Shown: piece after piece, positions 40,327 through 48,429 of the stretch
Numbering within the stretch: position 1 is the first letter of the stretch
Layout of the letters: each line of letters begins with the position of its first letter
Assembly (NCBI GenBank): GCA_035295745.1
Contig: DATGIL010000023.1
Coordinates: 124,001 to 188,000 of the forward strand
Origin: JAIQFL01 sp035295745
GTDB taxonomy: Bacteria; Acidobacteriota; Terriglobia; Bryobacterales; Bryobacteraceae
DNA: 64,000 nucleotides
Reading direction: 5' to 3'
Notes under the pieces: model-generated
What the model saw: the letters and a program-made list of their open reading frames with translations, nothing else
What the model was told of the DNA's origin: nothing
Database searches by the model: none
Program-made: the position numbers and the translations under genes

Positions 40327-40721
40327 TTCGGTTTCTGCCTTTCCGCCTGACGTTGCCGGTCAGCTTCCACAGCGGCCTTCTCCAGCTCGCGAATATCGTC
40401 AAGCGTGAGCCTCCCGGACTCCACCAACTGCGCCATCATGGGCTGCGGCCGTCCCCCGAAGAAGCTCAGAATCTCATCGAGCAGCCCATCCCGCGCGGCG
40501 TCCTTTGCGATCAGGGCCTCGAAAATATCCGCGTTTCCGACCTTCCGAACACGGCGCACGGAGTGTTTGGCTTCCATTCGGTACACGGTGTTGGTGATAG
40601 TGGTGTAGGCAGGGCGAGGTTCCGGAAACGCATCCTGAATCTCCCGCATGGAGGCCTTTCCGCGTGCCCAAAGGACTTCCAGAATCCGGAGTTCCAGCTT
40701 GGCGAGTTTAGGCCTGTTCAT
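40323..40721 (-). CDS. BlaI/MecI-family repressor
   Basis: A 132-residue winged-helix repressor, expected to dimerise and be inactivated by cleavage when its BlaR1 partner signals. Visible are LAKLELRILEVLWARGKASMREI, the recognition helix region AYTTITNTVYRMEAK, and a C-terminal dimerisation part (LLDEILSFFGGRPQPMMAQLVE). The start at MNRPKLAKLE is chosen because an upstream 82-residue extension has no family similarity. It is the first gene of the operon with the M56-TIGR03435 gene. Confidence 0.9.
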   Translation of the reverse strand: MNRPKLAKLELRILEVLWARGKASMREIQDAFPEPRPAYTTITNTVYRMEAKHSVRRVRKVGNADIFEALIAKDAARDGLLDEILSFFGGRPQPMMAQLVESGRLTLDDIRELEKAAVEADRQRQAERQKPK

Positions 40722-40733
40722 ATGCTGATCGAT

Positions 40734-40752
40734 CTTACTACTGCATGGTAAG
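40734..40752. promoter_or_regulatory. Inverted repeat, candidate BlaI operator
   Basis: CTTAC-tactgcatg-GTAAG lies 13 bases before the blaI start. The TACT half resembles the TACA/TACTA-type half-sites of BlaI/MecI operators. It is suitably placed for autoregulation. Confidence 0.4.
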
Positions 40753-40916
40753 GTCGTCAAGAGGAACATGCCTGGTGTGTAAGGAAGATGCGTCGTGTCG
40801 AGGCAAAGTAGAAATGTCCCCTTTTCAGGGGACTGCCGAGCCGATGATTGCGCTCCACTTACAGATAACTGCGCGCTTTCAGCGGCGGGATCGTAAAATC
40901 GTCCTTGAACACTATC

Positions 40917-41453
40917 ATGGATCGCGTTCCTTTCCAGGCCACCACCGCCAGTCTTCCTTACGATCACATCCAGACTCTACCCGTGTCCGTCCTCCTCGAC
41001 AATGTCCGCAGCCTCTACAATGTGGGCGCCTTCTTCCGGACCGCTGACGCTGCCGGTATCGAGCGCCTGCATCTTTGCGGCATTACCGGCCGTCCTCCCA
41101 AGCACGCCATCAGCAAGACGGCGCTGGGTGCGGAAATCGCTGTCCCCTGGGAGCACTCGTGGGAACCTCTGCCAATGGTCGAGGCGATCCGGCAGCGCGG
41201 CTACGAAATCGCCGCCATCGAGACGACGGTTCACGCCGTCGATCTCTTTGACTGGATGCCGCGTTTCCCCGTCTGCGTCATCTTCGGCCACGAGGTGGAT
41301 GGAATCCGGCCCGAAATCTCGGCGCTCTGCGACACCCACGTGCGCATTCCGATGCTCGGAGCCAAGCATTCCCTCAACGTCGCGACGGCCGGAGGTGTCG
41401 TCATTTACGAACTGCTGCGGAAGTACCGCGCCTGGAGCCCTGCGCTACGATAG
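40917..41453 (+). CDS. SpoU/TrmH-family RNA 2'-O-methyltransferase
   Basis: A 178-residue SPOUT methyltransferase acting on tRNA or rRNA with SAM bound in a trefoil knot. Motif 1 is NVRSLYNVGAFFRTADAAG, motif 2 VIFGHEVDGI and motif 3 IPMLGAKHSLNVATAGGV, all intact. It is a compact form without an extra substrate-binding domain, so the exact nucleotide is uncertain. ATG 40917 is preferred; a TTG at 40905 would add four residues. A TAAAAT box at 40894-40899 may be its -10. The next gene begins three bases after its stop. Confidence 0.9.
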   Translation: MDRVPFQATTASLPYDHIQTLPVSVLLDNVRSLYNVGAFFRTADAAGIERLHLCGITGRPPKHAISKTALGAEIAVPWEHSWEPLPMVEAIRQRGYEIAAIETTVHAVDLFDWMPRFPVCVIFGHEVDGIRPEISALCDTHVRIPMLGAKHSLNVATAGGVVIYELLRKYRAWSPALR

Positions 41454-41456
41454 TAC

Positions 41457-42674
41457 TTGGCCAAGCCTTTACCACCCCTGCGTTATCTCTCCTTCGTCCC
41501 CTCATCGTCTCCGGAACGCCCTGGACTGCTGATCCACGATCCCTATCACTTCTCCGACCGGGCGGTCGTGATTCCGCCCATGTTGGTCGAATCGCTGCAG
41601 TGCTTTGATGGACGCCACACCGAGTTAGACCTGCGGGCTGCGCTCGTCCGCCTGACGGGCGATCTGGAGGTGGGGCGGTTGCAGCAGCACCTTGTGCAGA
41701 CTCTCAGCGAATCGGGCTTCCTGCAGGACGAGACTTTTGCGCGCATGGAACAGGACAAGCGCCGTGAGTTTGCGGAATCGCCAGTCCGCCAACCGGCGCA
41801 TGCCGGAGCCGCCTATCCCGCGGAGATCGGCGATCTGCGCGAAACCATGTCGGAGTATATGTCTTCCGATGGCGCTCCGCCCGTCGCGGACGCCGGCCTC
41901 TTCGCCATCGCGGCCCCGCATGTTAGTCCCTGTGGAGGTTGGCAGTCCTATCGCGCGGCCTATCGGATGCTTCGCCCCGAGCATCGGGACCGCACCTTCG
42001 TTATTCTCGGAACCTCTCACATGGGGGCGCCCGAACGGTTCGGCCTCACTCGCAAAAACTTCCTCACCCCGTTCGGGGAAGCCCGCACCGATCGAAGCCT
42101 GGTCGACTGGTTGGCAACCCGTGCCGGCCGTGCCATCGACATGGAGGATTACTGCCACTCCTTCGAACACACGGTGGAACTGCAGGTAATCTTTCTGCAG
42201 CACCTCTTCGGTGCGGATGTGCGCATCGTGCCGATCCTCTGCGGCCAGTTTTGGCGCAGCATTCACGACGGCGGCGATCCGGAAAAGGATGATGGTGTCA
42301 AGGCCGTAATCGAGGCGCTCGGTGAGTTACGCGAACGCGAAGGCAACCGCCTGTTCTGGATTCTCGGGGTCGACATGGCACATATGGGCGTGCGCTACGG
42401 CGATGGCCTGGAGGCCAAAGCCAATGAAGGCGAGATGAACGCTGTAGAGGCTCGCGATCAAGCCCGCATCGCCTGCATCAATTCTTGCGACGCAGGCGGC
42501 TTCTGGGACCTGGTCCGCAAGAATCAGGACGATCTGAAATGGTGCGGCTCCGCGCCGTTCTACACTTTTCTGAAATCTGCCCCCAAGTCTCGTGGCGAGT
42601 TGTTGCAGTACGAGCAATGGAACATCGATGAACGCAGCGTAGTCAGCTTCGCCGGCATGGCCTTTTCGAAATAG
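41457..42674 (+). CDS. MEMO-family protein (AmmeMemoRadiSam protein B type)
   Basis: A 405-residue protein. An N-terminal extension (about residues 1-115), perhaps a substrate-recognition domain, precedes the MEMO domain. The domain has FAIAAPHVSPCGGW, VILGTSHMG and the helix region YCHSFEHTVELQVIFLQHLFG, plus WILGVDMAHMGVRYGDG, with histidines at the metal-site positions. MEMO proteins are related to class III extradiol dioxygenases and often occur with a radical SAM protein and AMMECR1, neither of which is here. The TTG start lies three bases after the methyltransferase stop, implying coupling. Confidence 0.8.
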   Translation: MAKPLPPLRYLSFVPSSSPERPGLLIHDPYHFSDRAVVIPPMLVESLQCFDGRHTELDLRAALVRLTGDLEVGRLQQHLVQTLSESGFLQDETFARMEQDKRREFAESPVRQPAHAGAAYPAEIGDLRETMSEYMSSDGAPPVADAGLFAIAAPHVSPCGGWQSYRAAYRMLRPEHRDRTFVILGTSHMGAPERFGLTRKNFLTPFGEARTDRSLVDWLATRAGRAIDMEDYCHSFEHTVELQVIFLQHLFGADVRIVPILCGQFWRSIHDGGDPEKDDGVKAVIEALGELREREGNRLFWILGVDMAHMGVRYGDGLEAKANEGEMNAVEARDQARIACINSCDAGGFWDLVRKNQDDLKWCGSAPFYTFLKSAPKSRGELLQYEQWNIDERSVVSFAGMAFSK

Positions 42675-42843
42675 ACTTTTGCCGCCGCGGGGGATCGTTT
42701 GAGGGCAGGGCTTCCATCATTTCGAAGCTGGCAACCATTAGCATCCCTAGGATGCTCCGCGCCAATGTTCGCCACAACAAGTGCAGCACAGCCTCGCGTT
42801 GGGTCATGCGCTGCCCGGCTCGCCAGATGTCCCAGAACACTCC

Positions 42844-43079
42844 CTTACGGTCGTGGCTCGCCAGCGAGCCGCGCGCGTAAGCAAGCGACGCCTCGCTTGC
42901 TCGAAATCACTCCCTTACAGCCTTGGCTCGTTGTCGCCAGCGAGCCGCGCGCGTAAGCAAGCGATGCCTTAATTACTCCGAAATCACTCCCTTACGGTCG
43001 TGGCTCGTTGCGAGCCGCGCGCGTAAGCAAGCGATGCCTTAATTACTCCGAAATCACTCCCTTACGGTCGTAGCTCGTG
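42844..43079. repeat. Tandem array of GC-rich imperfect palindromes
   Basis: Three units carry the core GAGCCGCGCGCGTAAGCAAG (at 42865, 42941 and 43011). Each is paired with CTTACGGTCGTGGCTCG, or a close variant, just before it. The last two units repeat with a 70-base period, including a shared stretch starting GCGATGCCTTAATTACTCCG. One full unit (42991-43027) folds as CTTACG...GGCTCG-ttg-CGAGCC...CGTAAG. This is the densest REP/BIME-like array here. The preceding 42675-42843 holds no gene. Confidence 0.8.
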
Positions 43080-43131
43080 TCGCCAGCCAACTCGAAAAGG
43101 CGGCACAGACGAGTGTCATGCCTTGCACAGC

Positions 43132-43809
43132 CTACTGATTCTGCTTCTTCTCCGGCGTCGACGTATCGCCCAACTTCTCGCCTGGGCGTAACAACGTGGG
43201 AGGCTTCCGTGCCGGTGGCTTCTCCGCCTCAGCCGCCTTGGTCGCCGCCTTCTTATCGTCCGCCGCTTTGCCTTCCCGCTCGGCGGGCGTCATCGCGTCC
43301 TCAACTGCCTTCCTCTGCGCCGCTTCGCGCGTTTCCACATCGTGGGTGCGCTTGCCCAGGTCGCCGCTCGCCGATTCCAGACTGTCCGTCGTCGTTTCGA
43401 TCGCCGTCCGCAGGACAAACTCGTACCGCTCCATGTCTTTCGGCTGACTATCCTGCGCCTTCTGCAGGATCGGGAGCGCCTCCTTCTCCACGTTGGCCAC
43501 CAGCTTCAGCCCAGGTTGCATGTCCGCTTTGTGCGACAGCGCCGAATCGGTCACATCGTCGATTGCGTCGATGATCTTGGTATAGTCGTCCAGCGCGTCG
43601 TGAATCAACAGCGAGCGTCCGGCCTTCTCTTTCGCAAGCAGGCTCTTCACCATCTCGATCCGCTGCTTAGCGAATTTGGCGTAGAGAGCGATCCGTGCGT
43701 TCGGCTCCTGCGCCTCTTTAATCTGGTCGATCTCATCCGCCGTGAGGAAGTCGCGCTGCTGCGCGGCCAGGGGCGCCGCCAGCAGGATACAGCAAATCAG
43801 GGTCTTCAT
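43132..43809 (-). CDS. Exported helical protein of unknown function
   Basis: A 225-residue protein with a signal peptide (MKTLICCILLAAPLAAQ), a long charged helical body and a lysine/alanine/proline-rich tail (KKAATKAAEAEKPPARKPPT). I do not recognise a family. The body has no obvious catalytic motif. It is the third gene of a run whose stops and starts overlap as ATGA: TPR protein, a small helical protein, then this one. That points to one operon and joint function, perhaps an envelope-associated complex. Confidence 0.7.
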   Translation of the reverse strand: MKTLICCILLAAPLAAQQRDFLTADEIDQIKEAQEPNARIALYAKFAKQRIEMVKSLLAKEKAGRSLLIHDALDDYTKIIDAIDDVTDSALSHKADMQPGLKLVANVEKEALPILQKAQDSQPKDMERYEFVLRTAIETTTDSLESASGDLGKRTHDVETREAAQRKAVEDAMTPAEREGKAADDKKAATKAAEAEKPPARKPPTLLRPGEKLGDTSTPEKKQNQ

Positions 43810-44252
43810 TTGTGTTTACCCTCCATGATCCCCAGCAGCAGATCGTCGTGCACCTGCTGCACTCGCGCCTTCACTTTGTCCACCATAGGGCGGTCTTCAA
43901 AACCCATCGTGTCCTGAAACGATTGCAACTTTCGCAGCAGATCGCGGGTCTCCATTTCCGCCCTTTTAAACCACTTACTACTCTTCCGCGGATCCTTGCC
44001 GGTCTCTCTCAAAGACGTATCCGCCAGGTCCACCGATTCCACAATCTCCGCAATGGACGCCGCCGCCTGCGTGTTATCGCCCTTATCGTATGCTGTGCGC
44101 GCCGCCTGGTAGGCTGCCAAGGCATTGTCCATCGCCAGTTGCGACCGCTTCTCCAGATTCGGCTCCGCTTGCGCGCGCTTCAGGTCCGCCTGCAGGACTC
44201 CGCTCACCAACAGACCCATCGACAACGCAAACAGCTGCCATTTCGATCGCAT
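43806..44252 (-). CDS. Small exported helical protein of unknown function
   Basis: A 148-residue protein with a signal peptide (LFALSMGLLVSGVLQA) and a mature part of helices rich in alanine, lysine and glutamate (AMDNALAAYQAARTAYDKGD, ESVDLADTSLRETG). Its layout resembles the neighbouring downstream protein and both may be distantly related. The ATG at 44252 overlaps the TPR gene's TGA; a TTG immediately upstream (44255) is an alternative. The family is not recognised. Confidence 0.7.
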   Translation of the reverse strand: MRSKWQLFALSMGLLVSGVLQADLKRAQAEPNLEKRSQLAMDNALAAYQAARTAYDKGDNTQAAASIAEIVESVDLADTSLRETGKDPRKSSKWFKRAEMETRDLLRKLQSFQDTMGFEDRPMVDKVKARVQQVHDDLLLGIMEGKHK

Positions 44253-45463
44253 CAACGCTTCTCCAGCTCATTCTTCAACGTCACCAAACGATGCCGCGCC
44301 TGAAACTCCTGATCCGGAAACCCTCCCTTGCTGATCGACAAAAAATGTTGGTATGCCTCCACTGCCGGCTTCAACTGCCGCAGTTTGTCGAGTAGAATCG
44401 CACGGAAAAACCAGTTGCCAGGAGTATCATCACCCAATTCGTGAGCCTTGCTGAACGCCTCGAACGCCTTCGCCGAATCGCCCATCATGTACAGCATGTC
44501 GCCCAGTTCGTCCCACGTCTTGAATTGACGCGGCTGCAGCTTCGCCGCCTCGTAAAATTGAGCCGCCGCTGCCGGAAATTGTCTCTTGTCGCGCAAGGCG
44601 CGTGCATAGATCATCCGCAGCTCGAAATTCGCGGCATCCTCCGCCACTGCCTGCTGCAGCAGCGGCAATGCTTTATCATTCTGCCCGGTGAATACATAGG
44701 CCTCCGCCAACGCCAGCCGATTCGCCGCCGTGGGATCCTTTCCATAAGCCCCCTCCAACTGCGGAATCGCATCGGCGTACTGCTTGCTCTCCAGCATGAG
44801 TTGCCCCAGGTGCTCGCGCGCGGCCACGTTTTCCGGAAACTCCCGATAGATCTTAATCGCCTCCGCCGGCTGCTTCGCCTGCTCCCATAACGATGCGAGT
44901 TCCAACAGATAGTCGCGATATTTAGGATCCAACTCGCCGGCGCGCCGGAAGTGCGGCTCCGAATCGCCCAGCTTAGCCTGCCGCGCCAGTGCGTGCGCCA
45001 ACCCTAGCTCGGCGTTCGCAGCCTTCGGATCGAGTTCCAATGCCTTTTTATAGCTCGCCTCGGCCTGCTCCAGCGCGGCCGTTTCCAGTTGCGCTTCCGC
45101 CAGGTAGTAACGCGGACGGTACTCCTGAGGTTTCAGCTCTACCGCAGCAGCAAACAAAGGCAGCGCTTCGGCCGCCATCTTCTTTCGCATCAATAGGATG
45201 CCGCCGTTCAGTTGAGCTTCGTAGAGTCCCGGTTTGAGCTCCAGCGTCTTGCGGTATTCAGCGATGCCCTCTTCGTCCTTGTGTAGGAATCCGTAAGCCA
45301 GCGCAAGGTTGAAATGTGCTGTGTAGTCTTTGGGATCGGACTCGATCGCCTTCTGAAATTCCTGCACAGCGACCTCGTACTTTGCTTCTTCCAGGGCTTT
45401 CATGCCCTCGGCGCTATGATCTACCGACTGGAGGAAGAAAAGCGCGGCCACAATTGCCCACAT
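44252..45463 (-). CDS. TPR-repeat protein
   Basis: A 403-residue protein with an N-terminal signal-like hydrophobic stretch (MWAIVAALFFLQSV) and about ten tetratricopeptide repeats covering nearly all the rest. Examples are KYEVAVQEFQKAIESDPKDY, LELKPGLYEAQLNGGILLM and AEASYKKALELDPKAANAEL. It is probably a periplasmic scaffold for protein-protein interaction. It heads the three-gene overlapping operon with the two small helical proteins, which may be its partners. Confidence 0.85.
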   Translation of the reverse strand: MWAIVAALFFLQSVDHSAEGMKALEEAKYEVAVQEFQKAIESDPKDYTAHFNLALAYGFLHKDEEGIAEYRKTLELKPGLYEAQLNGGILLMRKKMAAEALPLFAAAVELKPQEYRPRYYLAEAQLETAALEQAEASYKKALELDPKAANAELGLAHALARQAKLGDSEPHFRRAGELDPKYRDYLLELASLWEQAKQPAEAIKIYREFPENVAAREHLGQLMLESKQYADAIPQLEGAYGKDPTAANRLALAEAYVFTGQNDKALPLLQQAVAEDAANFELRMIYARALRDKRQFPAAAAQFYEAAKLQPRQFKTWDELGDMLYMMGDSAKAFEAFSKAHELGDDTPGNWFFRAILLDKLRQLKPAVEAYQHFLSISKGGFPDQEFQARHRLVTLKNELEKR

Positions 45464-45529
45464 ACTTTGATTCTAGTGCGAAAAGCCCAAACGTGAGCCC
45501 GTTACCGAAAGGCCATTATGGCTGCGATC

Positions 45530-46078
45530 CTAATGCCGGATGTCTTTCTTGATATTCGGCTCGTCGGTCGTCGGCAGTTGTACGCCCGGCGTCTCGGAAT
45601 TGAAACTCAGTGGGATATCGATCAGTTCCGCCTTTTCGTTGGTTTCATCCATCACACGCAGTTTGTAGTGAGCGGCTGGAGCGTCGAACACGACATATCC
45701 CTGAATGGTGTCAGCCGGTCTTACTTCCCTCAAATAGCCCACCCACTGCGGCACTCCATCCCCGTTGCTCAACTCCTCGTAAGTTTTACCCTGATCGTTC
45801 TCGATCACCATATTCGGTACGGCGGCAACGCCTCCGCCGCTGTTCACCGCAGTAATGCGAATCAGGAAGAAGCGGTCCTGTGGGATGCGCGGAGTCGGAT
45901 CCTGTTGGATCTGTGTGAGCCATTGCGTCTCGTGAGCGGTGTAGATCAGGTGTCCCACCTGAACTTTGTCACCCAAAGGGTAGATGCGACTCGACTCTTG
46001 GGATTTACCTCCACAAGCGCTGAGGAAGAGCGCGGCAATCATAGCCGCTAAAACCGGGCGGGCTTCAAGGTGACTCAT
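45530..46078 (-). CDS. DUF4352-like lipoprotein
   Basis: A 182-residue predicted lipoprotein: the lipobox LSAC lies at about residues 19-22 after a short signal peptide. The mature part (GDKVQVGHLIYTAHETQW, then RFFLIRITAVNSG, then YVVFDAPAAHYKLRVMDE) has the immunoglobulin-like pattern of DUF4352 domains. It ends 66 bases before the TPR gene start and could be cotranscribed. Function is unknown. Confidence 0.75.
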   Translation of the reverse strand: MSHLEARPVLAAMIAALFLSACGGKSQESSRIYPLGDKVQVGHLIYTAHETQWLTQIQQDPTPRIPQDRFFLIRITAVNSGGGVAAVPNMVIENDQGKTYEELSNGDGVPQWVGYLREVRPADTIQGYVVFDAPAAHYKLRVMDETNEKAELIDIPLSFNSETPGVQLPTTDEPNIKKDIRH

Positions 46079-46149
46079 GCAACTGAACTATTCTCGATTG
46101 GCGCTGCAGGATCTGTCAACTTCCGTACAAACCCCGCGCAAAAAGGGAA

Positions 46150-46182
46150 AGGGCCGGCTGCTTCTTTCTTGCAGCCGGCCCT
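46150..46182 (-). terminator. Rho-independent terminator of the FecR-like gene
   Basis: A 12-base perfect stem (AGGGCCGGCTGC / GCAGCCGGCCCT) with a nine-base loop is followed on the minus strand by TTTCCCTTTTT. This is the clearest terminator in the window, 35 bases after the FecR-domain gene. Confidence 0.85.
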
Positions 46183-46216
46183 CGTCAGTCCCACGGAGTG
46201 AAGTGCTTGTCTTTTC

Positions 46217-47230
46217 TTAGTGTCCGCGGCCTCCGCCGCCACCCGAACCATGTCCCGCCGAGGCGCCGCCCGATGAAGATGCCGCGCTGGAAGTGCTGGC
46301 TGCCGCCGCCGGAGCGGAAGAAACTGATGAGGACCCACTCGCCATCGCACCGGAGTATCCGCCCGAAGTCGGTGCCATGGAAGTATACGAAGGTGAGTAG
46401 CCCCCGCCGCTGTTACCCGTGTAAAGTGCGGGCGGCGGTTGGTAGAAGATCCGATTCACTGTGCCGGGGCTCCAGTAGCAATAGCCGTACAGCGGATCGC
46501 AGAAGCGCCCCGACCCTGGAATGTACGTGTACAGGCCGAAGTAAGGATTCCAGCTCCACATCCCACCCGCTGCCACTGGAGAGTAGCTGTTATAAACCGA
46601 TTTAGCCGAGGAAACATTGGCCATCGCCATGATTTCGCAACGCCGGCGAGCCCAGTTATCGAGACTATCGGTGTCGTTTCGGTCGAATTTTTCCGCGAGA
46701 GCCACTTCACCCGTCAACCCCAGCATCTTGCCGCTGCCAACTTCAATGTGCTGGCCGCGAAGCTGTACGTCTGCCGTCCCTTCGAACACCTTGATCCGAG
46801 CCGGCTCCGCATCGAAACGATAGTGCCCCGCCTTGCCGAAAGTGATCGTGCCGTCTTTCAAAACCAAGGTCACGTTGGTGTCTTTTTGGATCTGCTCGGC
46901 ATCCAACACCGCTGATCCGGTCAGCAGTTCCAGCCGGGTGTCGATCAGCCGGTTGGTGACCAGCCGGAAGGAGCTGTTCTCACCGAGGTGCAGCACCGTG
47001 CCAGGCGTCAACAGAACTTCGGCGCGGCCCTCTTCGGTACGCACCACACCATTTTCCTTAATATCCGGAAACTTGGTGAGGGACTCTTCGATCACCTGGT
47101 CGCCCAGGAAGACCTTTCCCTCCGCTTTCGCGATCGTCCCAGATTTGGCGGCGATCACGGGCTGTGCGGCGGCGGGAATGACACTCACCGCTACCAAGCC
47201 AGCGAATAGGACCAGATTGCGGAACCACAT
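46217..47230 (-). CDS. Exported FecR-domain protein with glycine/serine-rich tail
   Basis: A 337-residue protein. The signal peptide ends near PAAAQ. A FecR-like beta domain follows (SGTIAKAEGKVFLGDQVIEE, VVRTEEGRAEVLLTPGTVLHLG, VFEGTADVQLRG). The C-terminal half is a tyrosine/glycine/proline-rich segment with paired cysteines (CDPLYGYCYW), then an alanine/serine/glycine tail ending GHGSGGGGGRGH. There is no transmembrane helix and no ECF sigma partner, so it is not a classic FecR anti-sigma; acidobacterial FecR-domain proteins of this kind are thought to be structural or surface proteins. A GAGGTG ribosome site precedes the ATG. Confidence 0.8.
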   Translation of the reverse strand: MWFRNLVLFAGLVAVSVIPAAAQPVIAAKSGTIAKAEGKVFLGDQVIEESLTKFPDIKENGVVRTEEGRAEVLLTPGTVLHLGENSSFRLVTNRLIDTRLELLTGSAVLDAEQIQKDTNVTLVLKDGTITFGKAGHYRFDAEPARIKVFEGTADVQLRGQHIEVGSGKMLGLTGEVALAEKFDRNDTDSLDNWARRRCEIMAMANVSSAKSVYNSYSPVAAGGMWSWNPYFGLYTYIPGSGRFCDPLYGYCYWSPGTVNRIFYQPPPALYTGNSGGGYSPSYTSMAPTSGGYSGAMASGSSSVSSAPAAAASTSSAASSSGGASAGHGSGGGGGRGH

Positions 47231-47475
47231 ATAAGCACCTCGCTCGATCTAAGCTTGCTTATTTTCATGGTCTTTGTCAATCCCACTCCCCCTGCTATTT
47301 GGAGCCATGTGGCAATTCCCCACCACGATTTAAGGGAATCGGAGAGCGATAATGCGACCTTCCTCAACGGACGGTGTTGATCCCGACGTCGCGGCATCTC
47401 TGCGGCGAATGCCAAGTCTTCGATAGAGGACCCACTAGCGAGCGCCGGCCTCAGGGCCCCTCCGGCCCTCGGGAT

Positions 47476-48429
47476 CTACCCCGGCCCGATCCAGGCCTTC
47501 TCCACCAGTTCCTTAGCCACCGCAGCCGTATTGGCGTGGATCGTGATCGTGTCCTCCACGCTCTGTGCGTACCCGCCGGCCAGCACGATCGCCACCGGAA
47601 TCCGATGCGTTAACGCCGTCCAGATCACCAACCGGTCACGCTCCATCAGCCCGTCGAAGGTCAGCGACAACCCACCCAACTGATCCTCCAGGTAGGGATC
47701 GGCCCCCGCCACATACACCACCAGATTCGGCTTGAACATGGTCAGCGCGGCGCGATACCCGTTGCCCAAACGATGCAGGTACTCCCCATCGCCAATGCCG
47801 TCCGCCAGGTGAATGTCAAGGCTCGAAGGCGGCTTCTCGCTCGGATAGTTGTTGTACTGATGAATCGAAAGCGTGAACACCGACAGATCCCCTGTGAAGA
47901 CCGCCGCGGTCCCGTTCCCGTGGTGCACATCGCAATCCACCACCATCGCGCGCTGAATGAGCTTCTCCCGTTGCAGGCAGCGGATCGCCACCGCAATATC
48001 GTTAATCGCGCAGAAGCCCTCGCCATGCCCTGGAAAGGCGTGATGGAACCCGCCGCCGATATTGAAGCCCACTCCGTCTACCATTGCCTGGCGCGCGGCA
48101 AGAACCGATCCGCCCGCCGCCAGCCAGAACGCATCTACCATCTGGCGCGAGTAGGGGATCTCCAGCCTCAAGATATCGTGATACGTCAGCGTCCCGGTGC
48201 GCAGTTTCTCGATCCAGTCGGCATCGTGGACCAGACGCAGATCGTCATCTGTCGCCGGATGTGGTTCCAGGAAATCGGCATCCGTGGCGAACCGGGTGCG
48301 GATCAGGCGGTCGTGCAACCAGCGGTATTTTTTCGACGGAAAAACGTGCTCGCCCAGATTCAGATCGTACTTCTCCGAGTAGATCAGCCGGAAGGGCAGC
48401 CTCGCCGGTTCCTGTTCGCTCTCGCTCAT
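47476..48429 (-). CDS. Histone-deacetylase-family (AcuC-like) protein
   Basis: A 317-residue zinc deacetylase of the class I/II HDAC fold. Active-site elements are complete: GGGFHHAFPGHGEGFCAIND (His-His pair), VVDCDVHHGNGTA (zinc Asp and His), GADPYLEDQLGG (third zinc ligand Asp) and LAGGYAQ (catalytic Tyr). Bacterial members remove acetyl groups from proteins such as acetyl-CoA synthetase or from small molecules. Its ATG (48429) overlaps the TGA of the phosphotransacetylase gene upstream, so deacetylation is coupled to acetyl-phosphate metabolism. A longer frame upstream is a shadow. Confidence 0.9.
   Translation of the reverse strand: MSESEQEPARLPFRLIYSEKYDLNLGEHVFPSKKYRWLHDRLIRTRFATDADFLEPHPATDDDLRLVHDADWIEKLRTGTLTYHDILRLEIPYSRQMVDAFWLAAGGSVLAARQAMVDGVGFNIGGGFHHAFPGHGEGFCAINDIAVAIRCLQREKLIQRAMVVDCDVHHGNGTAAVFTGDLSVFTLSIHQYNNYPSEKPPSSLDIHLADGIGDGEYLHRLGNGYRAALTMFKPNLVVYVAGADPYLEDQLGGLSLTFDGLMERDRLVIWTALTHRIPVAIVLAGGYAQSVEDTITIHANTAAVAKELVEKAWIGPG

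Noticed and set aside
42844..43079. Possible CRISPR array
   Set aside because: The period is about 70 bases with most of the unit conserved, no unique spacers, few units and no cas genes.
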